Below are positions 1 through 9,628 of a stretch of DNA of 64,000 nt, one piece after another. Within the stretch, counting starts at the first letter, position 1, and each line of letters starts with the position of its first letter. Where the stretch lies: assembly GCA_963971305.1 (NCBI GenBank), contig OZ020313.1, positions 26,452,602 through 26,516,601 on the forward strand, written 5' to 3'. The translations under genes and the position numbers were made by a program. A model generated the notes under the pieces. The model worked only from the letters and a program-made list of their open reading frames with translations. It searched no databases and was not told the origin of the DNA. The DNA is from Arcuatula senhousia. Taxonomy: Eukaryota; Mollusca; Bivalvia; Mytilida; Mytilidae.

Positions 1-935
1 CGTAACAGTTAAAAAAAGGGACACAAAAATATATCTGCTACTTGACAAGATTAAACTTGCAAAAAAAATTATCAAAATCGGACAAGAATTTAAAAAGTTT
101 CGCTTTCGGCCCCTTATTACGTAACAGGTGAAAAAGGGGTGGGGGTCGCAAAAATAAATTCTCAAATTTGGATTCGCTACTTGACAAAAATAAACTAGCA
201 AAAAAAATTTCAAAATCGGACCACAAATAAAAGTTTCGATTTTGGCCCCTAATTATGTAATAGTGGAAAAAAAGGGGGGGTCGCAAAAATTAATTCTTAA
301 TTTTGTATCCGCTATTTGACAAGAACAAACATGCAAAAAAAAAATTCAAAATCGGACCACAAATAAAAAAGTTTTTATTTTGGCCCCTTTTGGCCCCTAA
401 TTACACAACGGAGAAAAAGGGGGCGTAAAAATTCATCAGGTTCATTCTTTTATTGTAAGAAACATTCTTGACAAATTTCACAGCAATAGGCCAACTAGGA
501 CCAAAGTTATGGTGGAAACAAGTAAAATATTTGAATTTTTTGCCCCTTTTGGGCCCCTAATTTCGAAACAAAAAAAGGGGGGTACCCCCAAAATCAATTT
601 ATTCATCCTTGTATGGTAAAGAACATCACTGTCAAATTTCATAGCAATTGGATAACTAGAACTAAAGTTATTGTGGAAACAAACAAAAAAGTAGTATTTT
701 TGGCCCTTTTTTGGCCCCTAATTTCTAAACGAAAAATGGGGGGACCCCCAAAATCAATCCCATTCATCCTTTTATGGTAAGGAACATCATTGTAAAGTTT
801 CATAGCAATCGGATAACTGGAACTTAAGTTATTGTGGAAACACTAAAAAGTTAACAGACACCGACGACGACGACGACGACAACGACAGCATCATACCATA
901 ATACGTCCGCAAATTTTTTGCGGTCGTATAAAAAA
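1..935 (-). mobile_element. R2 hairpin-ended element, cut by the window edge
   Basis: On the - strand this starts at the right with the near-palindrome TATACG(A)CCGCAAA / TTTGCGG(A)CGTATA (about 903-933), followed by a GTC-rich stretch (about 858-895) and core repeats that each contain a 'ggcccctttt' block next to a run of C or G. It matches the copies at 6427-7855, 11481-13359 and 21311-22705. The far end lies outside the window. The hairpin end, GTC tract and tandem core fit non-autonomous Helentron (HINE/pearl-like) elements; that class is inferred. No coding capacity is visible. Confidence 0.7.
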
Positions 936-2049
936 ATTTTGCGGTCGTATAAACAATATATATTTATATACTTCATGTACTTGAGAACCATATTCATATA
1001 TGTGTTGGGAAAAATGATAAAATCTTTGCAGCAAAAGAATTCTTCTGCAGGTCTTGAGAGGAGTGGGACATTAAATGTTGAAACCATAGGATCTCCATGT
1101 AACATAAAGGTGCAGATTTATGGGGTGTGCCCCCATTCTAAAACTGGCAAAAATTATGGGTTTTTTTGCATAAAATCCTCGTAAAAACAACACTCTACAA
1201 ATATCGGGCCATGCTACACTGGGCAAAAAAAAAAATTCATGCTCTTCATAATCCTGCATCTGCCCCTGATTTTCTAGGAGCCTTTCTTCAGTGGCAACCA
1301 AACTCATCATATGTCCAATATCCTCCACTGCATTATAATTTCACGTTCATTTTCAAATTATCACCTGTTTCATGTTCATCTCCCTGATATAGATTCGGAG
1401 TGAATCAATAATTGCAGTTTTTTAACAAACTGTTTCATGATATTGCATGTTGTTGTAAATAAGCATGTGAAACATTATACATGTAAACAGGTAAAAAAAA
1501 ACAATACCATTCACATTAATATACAATGTATGTACATTGCCAGAAAATATAACATTTATTTGTGCAAGCCTTAGAAACATGATAATGGCGAGCTTTCAGC
1601 GAGCCTTATTGTCATATTTCGGAGCGAGCACAAATAATTATTATATAATTGCCAATGTACGAATATTATTGTGTTTATCCTGCAACCCGAAATTGCCAAC
1701 TTTAAAGCTGAAATATTGATTTTTTTGGTAAAAACAAGTGAAGCCATCAAAGTTTGTGCCGAAGCGTGTGCTGTGACATTACTGGTTCCCTACTTTATAT
1801 ATTGGCAATGCTCATACTGGGAAATAAAGGTAATAACAAAATTACCGAACTTGGAGAGTTAATAAGACTTGAAGTGGGAAGTGGGACCATTGGAAGTGAT
1901 ATCTTGTCAACACAAAAGTGATATCCTGCTAATGCACAGATATCATTGAACAATATCTCTATAGCTGCATTGTACAATGAAATAGCTCATTGCAGGATAA
2001 ATGTCATTATTTGTGAATGACCAAATTATTTGACATCATCCATGAAGCT
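936..2049. other. AT-rich intergenic DNA, nothing recognised
   Basis: A second short copy of the R2 terminal hairpin arm follows at about 939-952. Beyond that I see no convincing exon, RNA gene or repeat. The short ORFs overlap on both strands and have no recognisable composition. Confidence 0.5.
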
Positions 2050-2062
2050 AGCTAGTATCTGT
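2050..2062. repeat. Left target-site duplication of the LINE
   Basis: The 13-mer AGCTAGTATCTGT here is repeated exactly at 3789-3801, on the other side of the LINE fragment. On this side it runs into further TATCTG units (to about 2075), which form the 3' tail of the minus-strand element. Confidence 0.75.
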
Positions 2063-3788
2063 ATCTGTATCTGTATTGGTACGTGTAGAATCCTATTAAG
2101 GCTTTTATACACGGTGGAGAAGAGCGCCGTTGTTATGGGCAGTGTTCTTGTAGAGCGGTCTTAAATGCCTCTACAGAACCTGCATGCACAACTTTATCTG
2201 GTAGTTGGTTCCAGTGAATAGTTGTTTCCACAAAAAATGAATGTTTGTACTGTGGTTTGTTGCTATTTGGAACTTTCAGTCCTCTGGTGTTATTAATAAC
2301 TTGACTTTCGATAATATTGTCAGTTTCACAGTTTGAGTAAGTTTTGGCTTTGATTGTTCGTTTCGGTCTTGCTGGTGTGACAAAATTGCACCAGACGGTG
2401 ACCCTCAACCACCTTGTAAATCAGGATAAGACGGAGGCTGTGTCTTCTTTCCTCTAGCGTCTCCATTTCAAGCTGGCGTCTCATATTAGTTTACATGGTT
2501 TATATGGACCCTGTTTCCCGACTCCTGTAGTTTTTCTTTATGAATCGTATGCCTCTGTTTTGGATACGTTCTAGTTTGTCAATATCCCCTTTCATATATG
2601 GGTTCCAGATTGTTGCGCCATATTCCATGGTTGATCTTACAAGGGATATATATGCTACTTTCCTACATGCTTCTGGTACGTTCCTCAAGTTCCTCCGAAG
2701 AAAGCCCAAGGTGGCGTTGGCTTTCTTGCTGATGTTATTTATGTGGAAGCCCCATTTTAGATCGTTTGAGATTTGGAGTCCTAAGTAGGGGTTCACTTGT
2801 ACTTCTTGTAGGATGTGTTTATTAAGCGTGTAGAATTTGTCTGCTTTTTTGTTTATGGATAGAACATAGCACTTTTTGGCGTTGAATCGCATTCCCCATT
2901 TGTCGGCCCAGATTTCTAGTTGTTCCAAATCTGTTTGTAGCTTTTGTTGGTCTTGGCTATTTTTAATTGTTCTGTATAGTAGACAGTCGTCAGCAAATAG
3001 TCTAACTGATGATGTTACACTGTCTGGTAGGTCATTGATGTGGCACAGGAATAGGATTGGTCCTAAGACTGTGCCCTGGGGGACCCCAGAGTCGACTGTT
3101 GTTTCGCCAGATGATTCGCCTTCCACGATGGTTCTCATTGATCTTGCAGTTAGAAAGTTCTTAAGCCATTTGTGTGTATTTCCTTTAATTCCATACTGAT
3201 CTAATTTATGTAATAATTTGTTGTGTGGCACAGTGTCGAAAGCTTTTGAAAAATCTAATATGCCTACATCGATTTGATGTCCCTTGTCGTGTTCTTGTAA
3301 GAAGTCGTTGATGGTAGTTATGAGTTGGGTTTCACGTGAGTATCCTGACCTGAAGCCGTGGTTTAAGTTGGTTAGGATTTTGTTTTTTTCCAGATGTTTA
3401 AGAATATGCCTGCATACGATGTGTTCTAGAATTTTGCTGATGACAGATGTTAAGGATACAGGTCTGTAGTTTTCTGCCAGGTGTTTGTCTCCTTTTTTGA
3501 AGATACTGGATATGTTTGCGTCTCTCCAGTCTTTTGGTAGTTCACCTGTGTCTAGTGTGCATTGCATTATGATTTGTAGGATGGGTGCTAGTTGTTCAGC
3601 ACATTCCTTGAGTATGCGATTTGGGATGTTGTCTGGTCCAGAGGCTTTATTAGGGTTTGTGTTTTTTAGTAGTTTCTCCAGCCCCTTTTGGTCGATCGTT
3701 AGAGGTGTTATATTGATTTTTGCTCGTAAGCTAGCTAGTGGTCCAATCTTTTGATTCTTTTGATCAGCTTGAAAGGAAATTTGAAAAC
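2063..3788 (-). mobile_element. 5'-truncated CR1/Jockey-group LINE insertion
   Basis: A minus-strand non-LTR retrotransposon fragment of 1.73 kb. It has reverse transcriptase coding sequence, a short 3' UTR, a (ACAGAT)n-like 3' tail (2063-2076 on the + strand as TATCTG units) and a perfect 13-bp target duplication at 2050-2062 and 3789-3801. The endonuclease domain and all 5' sequence are absent, as expected from incomplete target-primed reverse transcription. Simple-repeat tails and 5' truncation are typical of CR1/L2/Jockey-group elements. Assignment within that group would need a phylogeny. Confidence 0.85.
2133..3780 (-). pseudogene. LINE reverse transcriptase, broken by frameshifts
   Basis: The reading frame is open without a start Met from about 3780 down to 2500. 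It encodes the RT fingers and palm: 'YRPVSLTS', 'GFRSGYSRETQ', motif A 'LDFSKAFD', motif B 'VPQGTVLGP', the catalytic 'FADD' and 'YLGLQIS'. The C-terminal thumb region is in other frames: a stop follows 'RETGSI' at 2500, the segment around 'LEERRHSLRLILIYK' (about 2470-2410) lies in another frame, and the final 'NNTRGLKVPNSNK...VEAFKTALQEH' stretch (to 2133) needs a further frame change. RT would copy element RNA at nicked DNA, but this copy cannot make an intact enzyme. The RT family is certain; the clade is not. Confidence 0.9.
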
Positions 3789-3801
3789 AGCTAGTATCTG
3801 T

Positions 3802-4123
3802 GGCTACCCAGAGATAAATGAGTTAAAGGGGTGCATCTAATTGTATCAAATCTCACTTTAAAAGTCTTCTTGATGAATTCTTGTTTTGTCAACAAACCTG
3901 CAACACGTGCTTCCGGTGACCAATTTCGGAATAGAAACGAAATGAACAATTTCCAGTGTAAGTTTTTTTTTTTTTCGTCTGCTAAAAATTTGAAGATAAA
4001 TAATTTCTCACAGTCACTATTTGATAAAACATCAAATAAAGGCATGTACAAAACAGAAATGTAAAGAACGAAAAGGGGACTTTGAGACATATTTTAAAAG
4101 AGGTGAACTTGAAACTTTTGTAC
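3802..4123. other. Unique AT-rich spacer
   Basis: Nothing recognised between the LINE target duplication and the next inverted-repeat element. The ORFs here are short and overlap on both strands. Confidence 0.4.
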
Positions 4124-4128
4124 TTTAA

Positions 4129-5008
4129 CAGGTTGGGAATAACCCCAATTGGGATAATATATCTCAATTGGGATATATTATCCCAATTGGGATAAGTGAA
4201 GTTATCCCAATTGGGATAAATGACCAGTTTTTCAGGCATTATTTTGATATGGAGTTTTGGTGCATCACAAATCATGAACAATTGAAAAGTTTATAATTTC
4301 AGGGATATGAAGATGTCTTGCAATAGTGTGTGTGATGCTGTGTTTTTTGCGACAATTCATTTTAGTAATTGCAGCATCATTCATTTAATATTGCTACAAT
4401 CATATAAAATTGGACAAGGTATGGACTCAATGATTGCATTACATGACAAAACTTGATACTAAAATATACCAAAGATTGAATCTTCAGTTCTAGTTGTTAT
4501 ATTTTCACAGAAAATGTTCAGTGGAAAACGTCCAATATTCAGTTAATTTTTTCAATAATTTTTACCCTGGTCAAAGAAAGATAACTGCAACATAAAATAA
4601 TAATTTGATTGTCAGAATTTTTTTTCTGATATTTAAAATAATTATTCAAATTTATGCAAGTTCCAAAAATATTTGAAATTGCACAACTACAGAGGGAACA
4701 TACGTTATTGTACAAAAATATATACAAAAGAACTTTTAACAATACTAAAATGTTGTTAATTCACATAAAAAACGACTAACTTTTTAGACAAAAATTATGA
4801 TCTGTGCATAAAATGCAGCATCCCTTATGCAATCCATGTATATTGTAATGAAGCATTTACATCTGGGTATAATTTCTCACATGCTTTTTTATGCACCATT
4901 CATCCAGTAGATTTTTATATCTAAAAAACCTGTCTTTTATCCCAATTGGGATAAGTCCATTTATCCCAATTGGGATAATATATCCCAATTGGGGTTATTC
5001 CCAACCTG
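4129..5008. mobile_element. 880-bp inverted-repeat element with iterated palindromes
   Basis: The ends are inverted copies of about 35 bp, starting CAGGTTGGGAATAACCCC and finishing with its reverse complement. Both are flanked by TTTAA (4124-4128 and 5009-5013), a probable target duplication. The perfect 16-bp palindrome TATCCCAATTGGGATA or a near variant occurs about four times inside the left end (4145-4220) and about three times inside the right end (4938-4995). The middle is AT-rich and non-coding. This looks like a MITE; the palindromes may be transposase binding sites. The superfamily is not clear from the CAG...CTG ends. Confidence 0.8.
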
Positions 5009-5013
5009 TTTAA

Positions 5014-5402
5014 AACATCAAAAATTCACAGACACATGCACTTGTTGGTGTCAATGACTGAGAGCCAAGTAATATTGCTTATATAAAAAGAACACAATGG
5101 TACTGATCATGATGATGCATTGAACCTTTGAAAACCTGAAGTTCTAACAATTAGTTTCTGACTGGCACACAAGGCACTATTTTATACTGTTCACAGAATA
5201 GATCTCGCCAGCAAGTAATTCTTTTTCGAACATTTATTGTGAAATTATTTGGTCAGTTAGATCAGAAAAGTAACCAAAGTAACCTGATCTTAAAAAGCTG
5301 AGAATTGCCTTTAAAATGAGCTATTTTTGGACAATTTTGTGGATTAATATAGCGAAATAATCGGCAACATGCTGAGTACTCAGCTTTTGTCAACATGGCC
5401 TA
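5014..5402. other. Spacer without recognised features
   Basis: AT-rich sequence ending in the CCTA (5399-5402) that is duplicated on the far side of the TRIM. Confidence 0.4.
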
Positions 5403-5588
5403 TGTAACGGGGTTGCCCCCCTTCTTACATTAATTAGTAGATTTAAATAGCCAGCCTTTATCCCTGGACAAGGGAAGTACTTCTTTGGTTCAGAGGTAGA
5501 GCGCCTGACTGTAAACCTAGAGGTCCCGGGATCGAATCACGCTCAGGACATGTTGATTTTGTGAAGTAATTCGTGCTCTCCGGTTACA
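5403..5588 (+). repeat. 5' LTR of the TRIM
   Basis: A 186-bp LTR with short inverted ends TGTAAC/GTTACA and a TATA-like ATTTAAATAG at about 5440-5449. It differs from the 3' LTR at about 5425 (T versus G) and in the B box at 5539 (A versus C). Confidence 0.88.
5486..5539 (+). promoter_or_regulatory. Pol III A and B boxes in a tRNA-like block (5' LTR)
   Basis: A box TGGTTCAGAGG (5486-5496) fits TRGYNNARNNG. B box GGATCGAATCA (5529-5539) fits GGTTCRANTCC apart from two bases. Between them 'GTTC-AGAGGTA-GAGC' forms a D arm, and 'CCTGA-CTGTAAA' is a tRNA anticodon 5' half and loop with anticodon GTA (Tyr). The 3' half of the anticodon stem is changed and the acceptor stem does not pair, so this is tRNA-derived, not a working tRNA. 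Confidence 0.75.
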
Positions 5589-5589
5589 T

Positions 5590-5601
5590 TGGCGCCCAAC
5601 T
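5590..5601 (+). other. Putative primer binding site
   Basis: TGGCGCCCAACT begins two bases after the 5' LTR. TGG matches the complement of a tRNA CCA end, as in LTR retroelements. I could not assign the primer tRNA. Confidence 0.6.
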
Positions 5602-5683
5602 AAAAAACCCACGATGGTTAGAACAGGAAAACTAGCCAGGGTTAGTTGTGTTAAGAGTCATACATGAAGGTATGATGACTCTT

Positions 5684-5696
5684 GAGGAGGGGGAAG
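5684..5696 (+). other. Polypurine tract
   Basis: Thirteen purines, GAGGAGGGGGAAG, abut the 3' LTR. This is the standard position for plus-strand priming. Confidence 0.75.
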
Positions 5697-5882
5697 TGTA
5701 ACGGGGTTGCCCCCCTTCGTACATTAATTAGTAGATTTAAATAGCCAGCCTTTATCCCTGGACAAGGGAAGTACTTCTTTGGTTCAGAGGTAGAGCGCCT
5801 GACTGTAAACCTAGAGGTCCCGGGATCGAATCCCGCTCAGGACATGTTGATTTTGTGAAGTAATTCGTGCTCTCCGGTTACA
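5697..5882 (+). repeat. 3' LTR of the TRIM, with intact B box
   Basis: The 186-bp partner of the 5' LTR. Its A box is at 5780-5790 and its B box GGATCGAATCC at 5823-5833. Here the T stem CGGG/CCCG pairs perfectly around ATCGAAT, so this copy keeps the better Pol III promoter. Confidence 0.87.
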
Positions 5883-5886
5883 CCTA

Positions 5887-6426
5887 GAAGAAAGTGGCGA
5901 TGTAGCTTGATCTTTTGACATCTTTGATTTGGTGAAGCTACAAAGCAGTCATACTCGTAAATTAAATATAATGGAGCAAATTCAAACATGTCTAGCTTTC
6001 ACAGAAATTGAAATAGTGATAAGATAAACATTTATTGTGGCTTTTGTTTTTTTCTATTCATGCTGAAAATCAGTCAATATGGTTTGCTGATAATATTGCA
6101 ACTTTCTGTATTTTGATACTGAACTTTACTGTGAAGTTCAAGATCAGTATCATATAAAAATCTGGTTTTGTGCTTAAACACTAATTAAATATATTTAGAA
6201 TATACAACACGAACTCACCCTTAAAGTATTAAATGATATATCCATAGCAAATCAAAATTTGCACCAAAATGCTCTTTAACTTCAATTGCACTGAGGCAGC
6301 TGCTCAATTACGTTATATGGATTCCAATTAAAACCCTCTCAAGTGACCTAGCTGAAAAAGGGTATTATCATTAGAACTAGCTCCCCCTATCAATATTTTG
6401 ATATCTAGTCAATGCCACCATATAAA
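5887..6426. other. AT-rich spacer
   Basis: I see no gene, RNA or repeat that can be supported. Confidence 0.4.
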
Positions 6427-7855
6427 AATAAAAAGCTTCGCCGAGTGCAGCATGATACGACCGCAACATGTTGAACCCTGTACATTTTAGGCCCAATATG
6501 GATAGTCTATTGCTCTGGACACATGCAGCCCATGGTGGACTGGCAAAGGTTTTTGACACATGCTGCTCTGGTGTACTTTCGACCCAGGGGGTAAAAATAT
6601 AAATTTTCAATTTTGTATTCTACTCTTGCAAAAAAATTGTCCAAATCGGACAAGAATTAAAAAAAATCAATTTCGGCCCCTTATTATGTAACAGGTGAAA
6701 AAGGAGTGGGGTTGCAAAAATAATTTCTCAAATTTGGATTCACTACTTGACAAAAATAAACTTGCAAAAAAAATTTTCAAAAACAAACCAGAAACAAATA
6801 AAGTTTTGATTACGGCCCCTTTTGGCCCCTAATTACAAAACAAGTGAAAAAGGGGATGGTCACAAAAATAAATTCTCAAATTTGGATTCACTACCTGACA
6901 AGAATAAACTTGCAAAAAAAAATTTTAAAATCGGACCACAAATAAAAAAGTTTCGATTTTGGCCCCATTTGGCCCCTAATTACGTAATAGGGCAAAAAGG
7001 GGGGGGGTCGCAAAAACTAATTCTTTATTGTGTAAATGAGCTGAACATTTAAGCAAGCAACAGCTTCTCTCTACCTGCTATAGTTTTCATTTCATAGGCC
7101 AAAAACATGAAAAAACATTATTTTAGGGGCTGTAGCCCCTACAAGGGGTCATCTGACAACTTCGACTGTATGGAGTTTTTTGTAGAGCTAAATGAGCTGA
7201 ACAATTAAGCAAGCAACAGCTTTTTGCTATCTGCAATAATTTTCATACTATAGGGCAAAAACATGAAAAAATGTTATTTTTCACCTTTAAGGGGCCGTTA
7301 CCCCTATAAGGGGTCTTCTGACAACTTCGACCAAATGGAGACTTTTGTAGAACTTTTGATCCTGAAGCAGTGGGGTGGCATCAGATTTCATCTTTTCCTT
7401 ATACTTTTTGAATTACAAGCCAAAAACAGTAGTTTGACCCCCCTGGTCTATTTTTAGCCACAGCGGCCATGTTTTTTGACGAATCAGAAATTGAAACATC
7501 ACTATAGTGCAGGACACCCTAATGCTCAATCATACCAATTTTCATTGAATTCTGTTCAGTAGTTTCAGAGGAGAAGATTTTGAAAAAGTTATTGTAAGAA
7601 CAAACAAAAAAGTTACAATTTTGGCCCCTTTTGGACCTTAATTTCCAAACGAAAAAAGGGGGGACTCCCAAAATCAATCCCAATCATCCTTTAATGGTAA
7701 GAAATATCATTGTCAAATTTCATTGCATTTGGATAACTAGAACTAAAGTTATCCTGTATACACTAAAGTTAACAGACGACGACAACGACAACGACAACGA
7801 CGACGACAGCATCATACCATTATACGTCCGCAAATTTTTTGCGGTCGTATAAAAA
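6427..7855 (-). mobile_element. R2 element with R1 core inside (chimera)
   Basis: The outer parts are R2. The 3' end hairpin GCTTCGCCGAG lies at 6433-6450, core repeats at about 6600-7020 and 7600-7750, a GAC-rich tract at about 7775-7805, and the terminal hairpin TATACGTCCGC / GCGGTCGTATA at 7821-7851. The middle (about 7029-7600) is instead R1 sequence: units with 'agcaagcaacagctt' and 'ggggtcatctgacaac', then the R1 segment between its 5' hairpin and core. The R1 ends are absent, so modules were exchanged or an R1 copy was truncated on entry. Confidence 0.75.
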
Positions 7856-7895
7856 GCAAGAGGGAGATATTACTACTACCACCCCTTTTCATTAA

Positions 7896-8302
7896 TTATA
7901 CCCCAACTCGTAAGATAGGGGGCTATATTGCAATCACCTTGTCCGTCTGTCCGTAACAAACTATAGTAACAGATTTCTCAGCTTCTACTGAAGGGATTGA
8001 TTTCAAATTTGGTATACAGCTTTAGCATGATGAGTTGAATCGTGCCTCTCCTTTCCAGGTAAGTCGCACATCCACTTCCTGTTTTCTGAGCTGACTTACA
8101 CTTTTTTTAAGGTATTTAAAATAGACAATTTTTCTTAACAGATTTCTAGGCTTCTACAGAAGGGATTGATTTTGGATTTGGTATACAGCTTTAGCTTGAT
8201 GAGTTGTATCTTGCCTCCCTTTTCCAGGTCAGTCGTGCGTCTACTTCCTGTTTTCTGAGTAGTTGAGTGGGCCACTGTGGGGTATCCTTAGCACGACTAA
8301 GT
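7896..8302 (+). mobile_element. R4 hairpin-ended element
   Basis: It starts TATACCCC-AACTCG and folds back on GGGGGCTATA. A 'gtccgtctgtccgt' tract follows, then two related units with 'acagatttct(c/a)(a/g)gcttctac' and 'ggtatacagctttagc'. It ends with GAGTGGG and GGGGTATCCTTAGCACGAC, inverted to the start. A second copy lies at 44257-46302. Confidence 0.7.
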
Positions 8303-9464
8303 TCAGTTTTCTTTCATCTTTCATTAAGTCATTTATCTCAAACTTTTTCCTTATTAATTTGTTATATAGATGATTTTCCTTTCCAAAACACTCTAAACTT
8401 TCGTCATTATTTGCATCTATGCATAAAAATTGGACTTTTTAGGCAATTTTATAAAATTTTGCAATCACTTGGACATGAAAAGTAAGTGCAATTGTAGACA
8501 TTCTCTGGACTTTAAGTATAAAAGTTAAGTAAAACAAAAGTAAAAATGTCATTAAATTCATTCAGGGTTTCCCTAGGCTTGAGTTTCGAGACTTTTCCTT
8601 GAAGTAATGCTTTTCATTATCCAAAGGATTGCCAAATTTTATAAAATTCAGCCTCCTTGGAGCCTCTTGTTGAATGCAATATAATAGGACCACGGAAAAC
8701 ACAAACAATGGCACCCTAATATCTGCTAGAATCAAAAACACTATGGCTTGTCTTTGAAGATAATTTGACATTATCTGTGAAAAAAAAACCAAAATCAATG
8801 TGCTTAATGTTTTTCAAAATTCTAATCTTGAAAACGTCTTTTTAATTTTTCAGGAACTTAAGGTACATGTATGTGCTTATTACAGAAATATGGCCAACAA
8901 TCTAAAAGGAGCAAATGGTACAAGAATGCTGCTTGGAAAACAACCTGGTATATAATTTTAGAAATCTGAGACAGTAAGACATGTATATAGGGAGGCTTAT
9001 AGTGTTTGGTCCGTTTGTCCCTCCCTCTTTGTCTGTCTGTCCCAAATGTTGTGAGAGAGGGCATTATGTCTTTTGAATATTCTTAATACAGTCAGCATGA
9101 TTAGATATTAACTTAAAATATGAATGGTATCTAGCTTTTCTAAAAAAAAATTATGATACATATTCGTAAGGAGTTACATTTGTATTATTTCAAAACTAGT
9201 AGTAGAGTGGAATAATGATATTCTAATGTAAATGTTTATACCAATATAGATAAAGTTATTGGGAACATGAACTAAATATATAGGAATCCCATGAATCGTG
9301 CATTATTGGTACATGTAGTTTTAACTCATGTTCAATTTTATTATAATTTTTCAAAGTTATAGATATCATAGGTGCTCCTCATTGGGGTAACTGGGGATCA
9401 AGCAATCATTCAGTTTTTGCTTTGGTAATCAATAATAATTTTCATTTCCGATTTTTCATTTCAG
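8303..9464. other. Sequence upstream of first recognised M1AP exon
   Basis: AT-rich, with a GTCC/GTCTGTC-rich patch at about 9009-9040 that looks like a decayed hairpin-ended element. The M1AP start exon and promoter may lie here or outside the window. I found no ATG exon with a donor that I would defend. Confidence 0.35.
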
Positions 9465-9628
9465 CCAGAATGTTACTTGTAGATTGTTCCAGACAATTAG
9501 GCACTTCAACTGAAGTTGTCAGCAACCTATGTCAGAGCTTAGAGAATGTATTTACCATAGCAACAAGTATTGGAGGTCCATCACGGATGCCATTCTTTAG
9601 TCTCATGATGCTCAAACAATACCCAGAG
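9465..9628 (+). CDS. M1AP coding exon 1 (first recognised)
   Basis: Acceptor TTTCATTTCAG, donor GAG|GTATTA. It encodes the N-terminal 'MLLVDCSRQLG...PSRMPFFSL...YPE', ending in phase 0. This aligns with the start of the vertebrate protein after its variable first ~20 residues. The two leading bases imply an upstream exon in phase 1, unless they are 5' UTR. Confidence 0.85.

Larger units (their letters stand above)
5403..5882 (+). mobile_element. Complete TRIM (miniature LTR retrotransposon) with tRNA-like LTRs
   Basis: Two 186-bp direct repeats (5403-5588 and 5697-5882) differ at only two bases. Each starts TGTAAC and ends GTTACA, the TG...CA form of LTRs. The 108-bp internal part starts with TTGGCGCCCAAC, a primer-binding-site-like sequence, and ends with the all-purine tract GAGGAGGGGGAAG directly before the second LTR. 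Flanking CCTA (5399-5402, 5883-5886) is a 4-bp target duplication. There is no coding sequence, so it must depend on proteins of an autonomous LTR element. Each LTR contains a tRNA-like block with Pol III A and B boxes, which ordinary LTRs lack. The near-identity of the LTRs implies recent insertion. Confidence 0.88.

Noticed and set aside
5486..5560. A functional tRNA-Tyr gene
   Set aside because: The anticodon loop is tRNA-like, but the 3' half of the anticodon stem and the acceptor stem do not pair, and the block is repeated inside LTRs.
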